From positions 152,991,741 through 153,055,740 of the forward strand of contig CM043945.1 of NCBI GenBank assembly GCA_014529385.2: 64,000 nucleotides of DNA, in the 5' to 3' direction. Source of the DNA: Adiantum capillus-veneris. Its lineage: Eukaryota; Streptophyta; Polypodiopsida; Polypodiales; Pteridaceae. The notes under the pieces are model-generated. The model was not told where the DNA came from. It searched no databases and saw only the letters and a program-made list of their open reading frames with translations. Below, piece after piece: positions 1-10,320 of this stretch. Within the stretch, counting starts at the first letter, position 1; each line of letters opens with the position of its first letter. The position numbers were made by a program, and so were the translations under genes.

Positions 1-59
1 GGCAACATGGGGAGGAACTTGACAAGTGTCCTTGCTGCCTCTTCAAGCTGGGGCTTCCC

Positions 60-104
<45 letters not shown>

Positions 105-695
105 CTCTCTCATCCCCCCCCTTGTAGGCTTGCCCCCCCTCCTTGTAGGGATCTTTTTGACTTTGGATGAGCAAGGCCCTTAGTCATCAAGCATGACAAA
201 GCACTTGAACTAGGGGGTGTTCCCACAAGCATCTCAGGCAAGCATCTCAAGGCACCTCAAGCACCTTAATCATGTAGCAAGTCAAGCACATCAAGCATGG
301 AGCCAGTCAAGCACCTCGAGAATCTTAATCAAGCACCTCAAGCATGTCAAGCACCTCAAGCACGACAAGCACCTTAAGCAGGACAAGCACCTCGAGCTTA
401 GGCCGGGTTCCCACCTCAAGCTCAGCCCTAGCTTGCCTAAGGTCAAAGGACTTTTACACACATTATTGGAGGTCTTCAATAAAGCTAACCCTAAGGTCTT
501 ATGCTCCATTGGTTAGCCTTGCTCTTTGATAGACCATCTCTCATTTGGGCCCCTTAACCATTGGCTCCGTGTTGAGATAGATCTATAAGCACATGTCTAT
601 ATCTTAGCCCTTGTTTCCGTGTATTCTCCCACATTAAGTGATCAGTTTAATATGAGAAAATCATTTGGGTTGGATAGATATTAATTTTTATGACA
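1..695 (-). repeat. Partial chromovirus-family LTR in reverse orientation
   Basis: Read on the minus strand from 695 leftwards, this begins TGTCATAA and follows the LTR of element A (5564-7159): the ATTTTCTCA block, the CTATCTCAACA block, and the stretch around 440-540 that matches the LTR text about CCTTAGGGTTAGCTT. It also holds a CA microsatellite, as every LTR of this family here does. The rest of the LTR lies beyond the left edge. It ends 12 bases before the gag start of element A. The simplest reading is a related minus-strand element inserted into A's leader; an inversion is the alternative. Confidence 0.75.
60..103. repeat. (TG)22 microsatellite inside the reversed LTR
   Basis: An uninterrupted TG run of about 44 bases. 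It corresponds to the CA run that the other LTRs of this family carry internally. Confidence 0.95.
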
Positions 696-707
696 AGTAT
701 AATTAGC

Positions 708-2210
708 ATGGCTGACAATAACCAAGAGAGTAGAATGAACATTGATAACTTTGATTTTGCACGAAGGTGCTAAAGATGATGCCCCCATGTTTATCAGTTA
801 TCTTGTTACTAGGTTGCATCAAGCTATGGGCAACCCAACGTTGCAATCCAAAGTTACCCAACAACTTCGTGCTAACGGGATTTTCCTTCTTCTCCAAGAT
901 GAGAGAGAGTTTAGGAGGTCTCTTGATGAGACACCCAAAAGAAGACTCTAAGAGAGGAGGAATCCAAAGAACGAAAAAGAAGTGAATCCCTAAGTGTCTC
1001 TAAAGATGTGGTTCCATGAAGACGGCGGTCTAGACTATTGCCAACTCCTACCAAGAGGAAATGGTCAACCGATAGTCCTTCTCCTCATCACTCCAAAAGG
1101 GAAGAGAGGAAACAAAGAAAGAAAAAGGCAAGAAAGAGGTCACCCTCTTCTCCTTCTTCTTCACCTTCCAAAACTTTAGACGAAAGCAATAGTTATCCTC
1201 TTAGAGAATACGAGAGGAGAGGACATTGAAAAACTTACCTAGCATGGTGAAGGTCCCAAAAGCTCAAGAAGTTCAAAGAGGGAGGAAAGAGTATCTCTTT
1301 TATCACCTATGATGGCACCTTTGGTGCCACAGACAGAGTATGGGCCTTCATCTAGCAATTTAATGCGGCCTTTGGAGACAAGGGCTTCATGGAGTCCTCC
1401 AAGCTACACCATGTGGCTATGCACTTCCAAAAATCTACTCGTCAATGGTGGGCTAGCCTTCATGGAAACGGCCATAATGAAGCAATTCTTTGCAAGAGAT
1501 GCCAAGGACAAAGTGCTCATCGAATGGCAAAGTTTGAAGCTACTCTTCAACGAGTCTACTCGTCAATGGTGGGCTAGCCTTCATGGCAACGGCGAAGCCC
1601 CAAAGACATGGAAAACTCTACAAGTTTCCATAATGAAGCAATTCTTTGCAAGCGATTCCAAGGACAAAGTGCTCACCGAATGGCAACGTTTGAAGCTACT
1701 CTTCAATGATTCTATCCACAAATATGTAGACAAGTTCTGGGATTTACATCTCAAAGCTACAGTCTTTCAAAGGATAGACTTCGACGAACAAAAGCAACAA
1801 TTTTGTGTTGTATTACCTGAAGAAATGGCTGGGTATGTCAACTCACAATGGCCTTGCACTATCACCGAAGTCATCCACCACACTATAGTTGCTTCAAGAA
1901 TCAATTTTCAACAAGGGGTGAGAAGAAATTTCAAGCCCATGAAAAACAAGGATCGAAATGAAGCTAAAGGGAAGAGCAATACTCAAAACTCTTCCCAGGG
2001 CAACACAACACCAACAACAACAAGGAAAAGGAGAAAGGAGCTTACAAAGGTAAAAATAAGCTATCTCCCAAAGAATTAGAGTCTTTTCAAAAAGACCATA
2101 AATGCTTTAAGTTTGGGAAGCAAGGACATGGTTATCGTTCTTGCCCCAAAAGAAATGTACGCAATGACACTCCTAGAGCTTCCATGGTTGAAGCTCCAAA
2201 TAGGATACTC
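708..2210 (+). pseudogene. gag: gag of element A (chromovirus capsid/nucleocapsid), broken
   Basis: The start ATG at 708 (MADNNQES) matches the start of the well-preserved copy at 32740 (MADNSKES). The capsid region survives best in 1309-2079, where the WWASLHGNGEAPKTWK block and the block around HKYVDKFWDL and QKQQFCVVLPEEMAGYVNSQ align with element C. A short stretch is duplicated: the RQWWASLHGNG segment occurs twice (about 1440 and 1560). The zinc knuckle near 2102-2145 reads CFKFGKQGHGYRSC, so the second cysteine is Phe. Frameshifts occur near 770, 950-1230 and 2079. Gag would form the cytoplasmic virus-like particle. Confidence 0.8.
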
Positions 2211-5210
2211 ATTGCAAAGGCTCATTCCTCTCCTATGCTTGGGGAAAGGTAAGGGAACATGATGCCTTCATCTTGTTTGACCCTGGCTCTACTCACAACT
2301 TCGTATCAATGGAGTTGACCACCAAGTTGGGCATTCAAGATCTTGAGATGGGAGATACTATAACTGCTGACATAGATTTCAAGGGATAGAAAGCCTCCGT
2401 TACTCCCTTGATTTGGAAGTTGAGGCTTCATGTCCAAAGCTACGTCAACAAAGAAGAATTTTTTCCTCTCCAACATGAGGATGTTATCCTAAGGGCACCA
2501 TGGTTCAACCGCATGGCTGTTGTCATGAAGGTCCCTGAAAGGACAATCTATTTCATCTATAGGGAAAAGAGTATGTACATAGATGCTAATGATTCAGAAA
2601 ACACCAGATCCCTAGTAAATATGCTTGCTTTTGATAAGTCAATGAAAAGCTGTATTTTTTAGTATATGATTTTTATTAGAGAATCTGTAAATGATCTAAT
2701 GTTTTCACAAGTAGCAATAAAGGGAATCAAGAGGAATTAGAGTTTCCTAATTTCCTACTAAATGAATTCCAAGATGTTTTCATTAATGAAATCTCTAGTG
2801 AGCTACCTTCAAAACAAGGGGATGATGACCATGCAATAGAGCTTCTACTAGGTCATCATCCCCTTGTTTTGGAGGTAGCTCCTCTCCATTCTGTTCACCA
2901 ATACTTTTAGTGCAAAAGAAAGATGTCACATATCACATGTGTGTCGTCTATAGAGCACTAAATAGGATCACTATAAAAAAAATTCCCGTGCCGCGGGTAG
3001 AAGATCTATTTGATAAGTTACAAGTTTTGGCCTGACAAATGCTCATTCAAACTTAGGATGGACAAAAATCTTCAGGACACTCAAATTCTCTTGAGGAGTA
3101 CAAGTGACACCTCTAGGTAATCTTTCAAGTTGTGAGAGAGAATAAGCTTTTCATTAATTAAAAGAAAAGTGAAAGAGATTCAATATTTAGGTCACATTAT
3201 CTCTCAAGATGGTATATGTATGAATCCATCAAAGTGGGAAGTAATAAAAGCATGGTCTAATCCAAGGAATCTACATGAGCTAATAAGTTTTATTGGTATG
3301 TATGCATACTATAGACGTTTCATAGAAAAACTTCTCTCAAATAGCAGGACCATTGCATGACTTAACAAGGAAGAATGTTAAGTATTCATGGACTGCTAAA
3401 GAACAAAATGCTTTTGACAATCTCAAAGAGAAGCTTACCTCCCAACTAGTCCTTATGCTTCCGGATCTCTCAAAGCCATTTGAGGTCCAATGTGATGCTC
3501 GTGGTGATTGCCTTGGAGTAGTTTTTCTTCAAGAAGGACATGCCATAGCATATGAGACCCAAAGGTTGAATGCCGATGAATGGGTCATCTTGGGCATATA
3601 CGAAAAAGAGATTTTAGCTGTTCTACATGCCCTAGATACATGGAAGCACTATCTCTTGGGGGTTCCATTCATCCTACGAATGGATCAAAAAGTCTCAAGT
3701 ACTTCATGACGCAAACCAAACTTTCCGACAAACAAATGAGGTGGAAAAATTTTCTTTCGCAATTTAAATTTCATATTGCTCACATTGCTGTCAAGCACAA
3801 TCAAGTGATCCATGCACTTTCACAACGGCCAAGGATAAATGTGGTGTTTATAGCAACTCACAATAATCTATCTTTTATGATATATGAGTATACTATTGAC
3901 CAAGAATTTAAGTATGTAATTACAGCCTTTACATGATGGTCATCTTCCAAACGGCAAGAGGCTATGTGTTACTCTCACTAATACAATAAGAAAGTCATGT
4001 ATGAATCCTATGCTTCTCCTTATGCGGAGCAAAGAAGGATTCCATAATCTATTCTTCGAGGAGTAAAATGTATTTCTGCTGGTCTATCACGAAAAGTAAA
4101 CATACAAGAGTATGTTTTAAAATGCGTGGTATACCAAAAATTGACATTTGATCGAGGGAAGAAACTTGGATTGTTTTAGTCGAGAGGCTTAGCAAGAAAA
4201 CACACTCTATGCATGTCAAAAAGACTATTAAGGCAAATCAAATGGCAACCATCTTGAGATCTCAAATTTTCAAGTATCATGGCTTGCCAACATCCATAGT
4301 GTCGAAAAAAGATCATATAATGATCAGTAATTTCTAGAAGGGTCTCTTTGAGAATCTAGGAAGTAGATTAAATTTCTCTTTCGGCCTATCATCCACAAAC
4401 GGATGACCAAAGTGAAATAATTAATCTAACAATTCTTGAATTTTTGAAAGCCTATGTCATGGAAGTAAATCAACGTTCTCAATGAGAGAAGTACCTACCT
4501 CTTATAGAGTATGCATATAGTGACATTGTGCATACTTCTATGGGGTAAGCACCTTTCGAAGTTAAAGAGGGAAGATCCAAAAGTCCCTTACTACTTAAAG
4601 TATATGGGAAGATCTTTGATGAGCTGATGAATATAGCCGAGACTCACAAGAATCTTTTCCAAAGATTAACAAGGTTATATCCATCTCAAAGCAAAGGCAA
4701 AAAGGGCTGCTGCTAATAAACACAGAAGAGCCTTAGCCTTTAAGAAAAATGATTGGGTCTTGATAAAGTCTCTCAAGGCTTATCTAAGGTATACTACGGG
4801 AAAGAATCCTACGAGCCACAAAGAGTAGTATGCTAAACTAGCAAAAATATACTATGGTTCTTTCTTTCAAAATTATTAAGCCAATCAATGAGATGGTTTT
4901 CTAGTTAAAGTTGTCCAACCATTGGCTCATTCACAATGCTAACCTTGTGAGCCTACTCAAGCCTTACAAAGGAGAGTCACCAAAAGAACTAATAATGGAG
5001 GATCCGCCAGAGATCTAAGATCAAGAAGAGGTGTTGCAGTCCAAATCGATTCTTCGACATGAAGACAAGGTACTAAGAAACGGTAAGATTATCCAATGAT
5101 ATCTTGTTAAATTTAAGAATTATCCTTTTAAAGATGCCAGATGGATGCAAGGAACGTAGCTTAAGGATAATATGAACCTCGTCAATACTTACAATGCTAA
5201 ACTAGGATAA
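2211..5210 (+). pseudogene. pol: pol of element A: protease, RT remnant, RNase H, integrase, chromodomain
   Basis: The protease active site reads FDPGSTHNF near 2278-2304. The RT is gutted: about 2831-2881 replaces part of it with an inverted copy of the preceding 31 bases, the block with the first catalytic Asp is missing near 3025, and the FDD box is missing near 3060. RNase H/connection sequence survives at 3353-3936 (VQCDARGD, IYEKEILAVLHAL). Integrase is recognisable at 3990-4600, but the second catalytic Asp is replaced (SKKDH in place of SDRDP); GQSE-like DDQSE is kept. The chromodomain near 5040-5200 reads YLVKFKNYPFKDARWM with an upstream stop. Stop TAA at 5208. Confidence 0.8.
2800..2881. 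repeat. Fold-back inverted repeat in RT of element A
   Basis: Arms 2800-2830 and 2851-2881 are reverse complements over 31 bases with one mismatch; the loop is 20 bases. In elements B and C only the left arm exists at this place, so the right arm is a newly made inverted copy that replaced about 120 bases of RT sequence. Confidence 0.9.
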
Positions 5211-5549
5211 GCAAATAAAAATGCATTTTAAATGAACAATGTCTTATAAGACTCATTCTTTTTCTTTTATTGTGCACAAAATTTAAGAAGTATGCATGCT
5301 TAGGATCATGTTTGTGGTGACAACATCTCCCAAACACCAAGTAGAACTTGTCAGTCTACTTTGGAAGCATGATATGGACTAAAGAGCAGACATGCTTGCA
5401 TCAGCTAAGTCTTCTGATCACCAAACGGATTAGTCATCCATTTTGGAATGATGTTGTAGGGTGAAAAGGGATCCTCTAACCACTAAGAAACATGGACTAA
5501 TGACCAGGCTTTATCTTCTCTACCTCATAGTCAAGGACGACTATGATTT

Positions 5550-5563
5550 CAACAGAGAGTTAA
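5550..5563 (+). promoter_or_regulatory. Polypurine tract of element A
   Basis: A purine-rich CAACAGAGAGTTAA directly before the LTR start TGTC. The same position in B and C reads CAAGAGAGAGGTAA. It would prime plus-strand DNA synthesis. Confidence 0.65.
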
Positions 5564-6421
5564 TGTCATAAAATATAATATCTTATTTTTCCAAATGATT
5601 TTCTCACATTAAACTCATCACTTAATACGGGAAGATAAAAGGGGAACAAGAGTTGGGATATAGATATGTGCTTCTAGACCTATCTCAACAGAACCGAAAG
5701 GAGAAATGGTTGCATCTCAATAGGGGTCCATAAGGAGACGGTCTACCAAAGATCAATGTGCAATAAGTGCTTCTAGATTTACCTCAACAAGGAACCAAGA
5801 GGAGAGATGGTTACATCTCAATAGGGGTCCAAAAGGAGATAGTCTATCAAAGAGCAACGTGCATCTAATGAAGCTTAAAATACCTTAGGGTTAGCTTCAT
5901 TAAAGACCTCCAAAAGTTAGTGATTAAAAGCCCTTTGACCTTAGGCAAAGCTAACCTTGAGGTGAAAATCCTATCCAAGCATGAGATGCTAAGATGCTTA
6001 AAGTGATTGTGGGAACCTTGCCCAAAGCTTCATGTGATTTTTATGCTTAAATGACTAAGGTTTTTGAAATGTTAAATTCAAAGATAAATTCTCAAGAGGG
6101 ATGAACGTTTCCATGCTTGATTGACTAAGGTTTGAAGTATTCAATTCAAACCAAATGACTTAAGAAGCATAAAAGACGCATGCTTGATTGACTAAGTGCT
6201 TAAAAGTATTCAAATCAAACCAAATGACTTAAGAAGCATAAAAGACACATGTTCACAAAATTTTCTACATGTAGCCCTTTAGATGCATAAAAATAAATAA
6301 TTAAGTTCTTTCTCTCAAAGAGGAAAATGAAGATACATGTCCCAAATGATATAATAAAATATTACTAGAGAGAGAGAGAGGGAGGGAGGTGTGGACCAAG
6401 CATGGAGGGGGAGTATACTCT

Positions 6422-6468
<47 letters not shown>

Positions 6469-7159
6469 TATCTCATTGTGTGGAGTGCAAAGTTCAAGAG
6501 CTCCATCTCCTTCTCCAAGCTTGTTGAGAAATGGAGAGCCTACACCAATACTCTTGGCTATGGAATGAAAATACAACCAAGAGCCATGCTTCAATGCTTA
6601 AGCTTGCCATCTTCTTCATCTTCATTACTATGCTATTATGCTATGCTAAGCAAGAAGAGTGGTGATAAGTGAGGAACTATTTATTTCTCCCACGAATGAT
6701 TCTTCTTTCTCTTTCCTACCCTCATTCTCCGCTAGCTCTGTCTACCTTTGAAGGTGTTTGACGCCTTGGGACCGAGGCTTGGGATAGTTAATTCTTTTTG
6801 CAAAGTTTATGTTATTCTCATGGTGCATGAAGCTTTCCATCTTCATAGCATCACCAAGGTCACAAGGAACACAAAGATTGTATTGTAACAAGTCTCTCTT
6901 GATGGGATAATTTATAATACAAATGTCCTTTGGAGGGGGGACTGGCTCCAAGTAAATCCGGTCCTCAACTATTGTCATGTTCTCTAATACTCTCTCTCTT
7001 GCAAAAGTATTGTTCATGCCAAGTTAATTAAGTACTATGTTCATGTTGCTACCATCAATTAAGTTCACCCTCTATGTTCTCAAAGTGATCTCATAAAAAT
7101 GCTCACTCTAATTCTCTTAATTCCGCTATTCTCAAAGTTCATAGGCCATTCCCATTACA
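5564..7159 (+). repeat. 3' LTR of element A
   Basis: Begins TGTCATAAAA after the purine tract and ends CCATTACA, giving TG...CA ends and a length of 1596, the same as the 3' LTR of element C. The first 100 bases and the last 600 bases align with C's LTRs; the middle is more diverged and carries an AC microsatellite at 6424-6467. It contains only short, non-conserved ORFs. Confidence 0.85.
6424..6467. repeat. (CA)22 microsatellite in LTR of element A
   Basis: An uninterrupted CA run of about 44 bases, the LTR-internal microsatellite of this family. Confidence 0.95.
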
Positions 7160-7479
7160 ATGTGAGACAACTATGTACCTGTTGCTAGGTCTTGTTGCTG
7201 CAGGTTTCGTAATTGGATAGAGACGGAAGACGGATTCTTTGTTCCGATGTGCCTTGCAAAGAACATATACAAAAGGTTAGATGAAAAGTATAGTTTTGAA
7301 GAATCTGAACAGAATCTCATTATTGTTATGTATTCTTTCATTCTTATGTTATAGAAAAAAACATGCCTTCACATTTCCTGTAATCAACGTGATACAACCT
7401 AAAAGATAGAAAGGTCATGAAGGACTCTTGAAGGAAAAAACATTTAGCACACATAGAGAGGCCTTTACTCTACATCCAA
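7160..7479. other. Unassigned spacer between element A and a PPR relic
   Basis: No element end, RNA gene or convincing coding frame seen. It may be host flank of element A. Confidence 0.5.
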
Positions 7480-7718
7480 TGAAACCAACACAAAGCTTCC
7501 TAATCCTGTACTTATTGAGGCATATCCTACAATCACCACCAGGAGACAACATTCCAGATAGAAACGTCATCAATAACTCTTCGTGCTTGTGTGAATGTAG
7601 CATCACTTTCTTACATCCCCTCTGGACAATCAACAATCTCCCAGTCCATTAAAAGTGGACGTAGACAGGTATCAAGCTACATGCTCTGGTAGCCCAATTG
7701 GAGAACCTGCCTGGCAGC
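7480..7718 (-). pseudogene. PPR-like gene fragment, left copy (flanks element B)
   Basis: On the minus strand, switching frames, short PPR-like stretches appear: ARRVIDD, then WNVVSWW, then EALCWFHWM with stops between. They resemble the A-x-x-VFD, NVVSWN and EAL-x-x-F-x-x-M signature of plant PPR repeats. The same sequence recurs at 16342-16552 on the other side of element B, there lacking about 30 bases. No intact reading frame remains. PPR proteins bind organellar RNA, but this piece cannot be functional. The assignment rests on motif memory only. Confidence 0.4.
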
Positions 7719-8395
7719 TCTCTCTCCTTCTCAAGCTTTAACGGAAAGCTTATCACCTACTCCAAGCTTGTGAGAAGGGAGGCCTACACCAACAACTCTT
7801 GGCTTTGTGATGCAAATCCAACCAAGAGCCAAGCTTCAATACATGCTTATTTCCTCTACTATGCTCATTACTAAGCTATGCTATGCTAATATCAGTGATT
7901 ATATGAGGAGATGTACATATTTCTTGTAAGACTACTCCTTCTTCCTCTCAATCTACTCTCATATATTGCTAGCTCTCACCATCTTTGAAGGTGTGTGAGG
8001 TCTTGGGTCTGAGACCGTGAGGGAATTGATGTTGTGTTTTATAAGTGTTTTTCATAGTACTTGAAGCTTCCATCTTCATTGCACTAGCTAGTATTGAAGG
8101 AACACAAAGAATTATATTGTAAAATGTCTCTCTTGATGGGAGAAACCTATAATCCAAAGCCTTTTGGAGGGGGGACCGGCTCCATGTAGATCCAGTCCTC
8201 AACTGTTGTCAATAGCTTAATTTCTCTCTCTTTTGAAAGTATTGTTCATGCTATCTAATTAGGTGTTATGCTTTTTGTTACTCTCTCCACCCAAGCACTC
8301 TTGTTATCCTCATTAGAAATATATTCTAATGAAAAGCTCACTATGTTCATGCTAATTTCTGCTACACACAAGTTACTAGGCCATTAAATGTTACA
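7719..8395 (+). repeat. 5' LTR of element B, 3' portion only
   Basis: Aligns with the last roughly 650 bases of the other LTRs (CTCAAGCTTTAA, then CACCTACTCCAAGCTT, ending AAATGTTACA). The join with the PPR-like flank is at about 7719. The ending TTACA is followed by the primer site. Confidence 0.85.
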
Positions 8396-8396
8396 T

Positions 8397-8408
8397 TGGT
8401 ATCAGAGC
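8397..8408 (+). promoter_or_regulatory. Primer-binding site of element B (initiator tRNA-Met)
   Basis: TGGTATCAGAGC begins two bases after the LTR end. This 12-mer is the standard plant tRNA-iMet primer site of copia elements and chromoviruses. Confidence 0.92.
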
Positions 8409-8813
8409 ACAAGGTTTCTCTTTTCTTGCTCAAGAAGGGAGGTCCTCAAGCTAGCTATAAAGGGTTTGTACTATTAATTGCAATTGAGTAAGTAGAATAG
8501 GGAATTTTTAGCTTTGCAGTGCTCTCGTCTTTGTGCAGATAACAGGGCATCACCGTCGAGAGCTATGGTCTTAATAGTAGAGTCCTATGGGCCTTGCCTC
8601 CAACTTAAACCACTGTTGAGCTATTAGAAGCTTGACAGGAGCCGGTGCTGTTTTGGTGTTCAACGACCCTCTCTTCTATTCCTTGCAATTAATGATATTC
8701 AAGCCACGGGTACAGTAGCTTGAGTGCTTTTTCTAAAGGGGTAAAGAGCAGTAGAAACTAGGGCTTGAAGTGCCAAAGTACACCTAGAAAGTTTACAACT
8801 AAAAGGTGTTAGA
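8409..8813 (+). other. Untranslated leader of element B
   Basis: About 405 bases between primer site and gag start. It is alignable along its whole length with the leader of element C (32337-32739) and has no long ORF. Confidence 0.75.
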
Positions 8814-10320
8814 ATGGATAACAATAGTAAAGAGAGTGAAATTAATGTTGATAACTTTGATTTTGCTAATGAGAAGGCTACTAATGATGCCCCTATGCTT
8901 GTTAACTACCTTGTTTCTAGGCTTCAACAAGCCATGGGAAATCCATCCCTCCAAAGTGAAGTGCAATGGCAGCTTTGTGCTCGTGGGATTCTCCAAGATC
9001 CCCACCATGATGAGAGAATACCTAGGAAGACTCCTTGTGAGACTCCCAAAAGAGGCCTCTCTCCAATTCGGGAAGAAGAAGAGGATCCATATGAAGGGCT
9101 CAAAAATTTACTTCTTGATGACGCATCCCCTTCTCAAAGGAGATCTCAAGAGCCCTCATCGAAGGAACGAGAAAGAAGTGTCTCCTGCCACCTCGATAGA
9201 GATGGCTCCACGAAGACGGCGGGCTAAACGCTCTCCATCACCTCCTAAGCGGAGAAGACCGTCACACACTTCTCCACACCATAATTCAAAGAGGGATGAC
9301 AAAAGCAAGAGAAGAAAAAGGTGAGAAAGGGGACACCCTCTTCTCCATCTTCTTCATCCTCTTCCTCTTATGAAAGGGATGGTGCAGACAAAGAAGATCA
9401 AGGCAAGAAAAAGGAGAGAAAGAGGTCACCCTCTTCTCGATCTTCCTCAAATTCTTCATCTTCTGAAGAAAGCGATGGTGCAACCTTTGAACCATCAAAA
9501 AGAAGAGGCCATATGAAATCCTATGCCGCGTGGAAGAGGTCGTCCAAGCTCAAGAAGTTCAAAGAGGGAGGAAAGAGCATCTCTTTCCTTACCTACGATG
9601 GCACCTTTGGTGCTACGGACAAAGTCTTGGCCTTTATCCAAACATTTGATGCGGCGTTTGGAGATGAGGGCTTCACGGAGTTCTCTAAGCTACACCATGT
9701 AGCTATGCACTTTCAAAAGTCCACCAGGCAATGGTGGTCTAGCCTACGGGCTACGGTGAAGCTCCACAAACATGGAAAGATTTAAGAGTTTCCATTATGA
9801 AGTAGTTTTTGGCCACCAATGCCAAAGAAAAAGTACTCACCGAATGGAAAAGCTTGAAGCTCTCTCCCTACGAATCCATTCATAAATATGTTGACAAGTT
9901 TTGGGACTTACATCTCATAGCCACTGTCTTCAAAAAGATGGATTTTGGAGAGCAAAAACAACAATTTTGTGCGGGTTTAACTGAAGAAATGGCGGAGTAT
10001 GTCAACTCCCAAAGGCCACACACCATATCGGCAGTTATACACCATACTATGGGGGCTAAAAGAAATTCTAAGCCCACGGAAAACAAGGGTTCCAATGAGC
10101 CTAAGGGAAGGACAATGTCCAAAAGTCTCCTAAGGGAAATTCTAAAAAAGCTAAGGAGAAGGGAGTTTACAAAGGCAAAAAAAAAACTCTCTCCTGAAGA
10201 GCTTGAGCGTTATCGCCAGGATAACCGCTAATTCAAGTACGGCGAGCAAGGGCATGCGTACCTCACTTGTCCCCAAAAGAACACCCGTCATGGGCCTCCT
10301 AGAGGTACCTTCGTCGAAAT
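8814..10320 (+). pseudogene. gag: gag of element B, broken
   Basis: The start ATG gives MDNNSKESEINVDNFDF, matching element C. A basic Ser/Arg/Lys-rich segment follows (RRRRAK, KRRRPSH, KKERKRSPSS), then the conserved capsid block (KLHHVAMHFQKSTRQWW) and HKYVDKFWDLHL. Frameshifts near 9175 and 9310 move the frame. MKQF has become MK-stop-F near 9803. The zinc knuckle is dead: the first Cys is a TAA stop (10229) and the second is Tyr. Confidence 0.82.

Larger units (their letters stand above)
696..7159 (+). mobile_element. Element A: decayed Ty3/gypsy chromovirus (5' part missing)
   Basis: A gag-pol body (708-5210), a purine tract and a 3' LTR (5564-7159) are present in canonical order. No 5' LTR, primer-binding site or leader is present; the body starts just after the reversed LTR at 695. 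It belongs to the same family as B and C by protein and LTR similarity but is clearly the most diverged copy, with stops, frameshifts and deletions throughout pol. It is non-autonomous and dead. Confidence 0.85.

Noticed and set aside
1309-2079. The 256-codon ORF as an independent gene
   Set aside because: It is the central gag segment of element A in one frame and aligns with gag of elements B and C.
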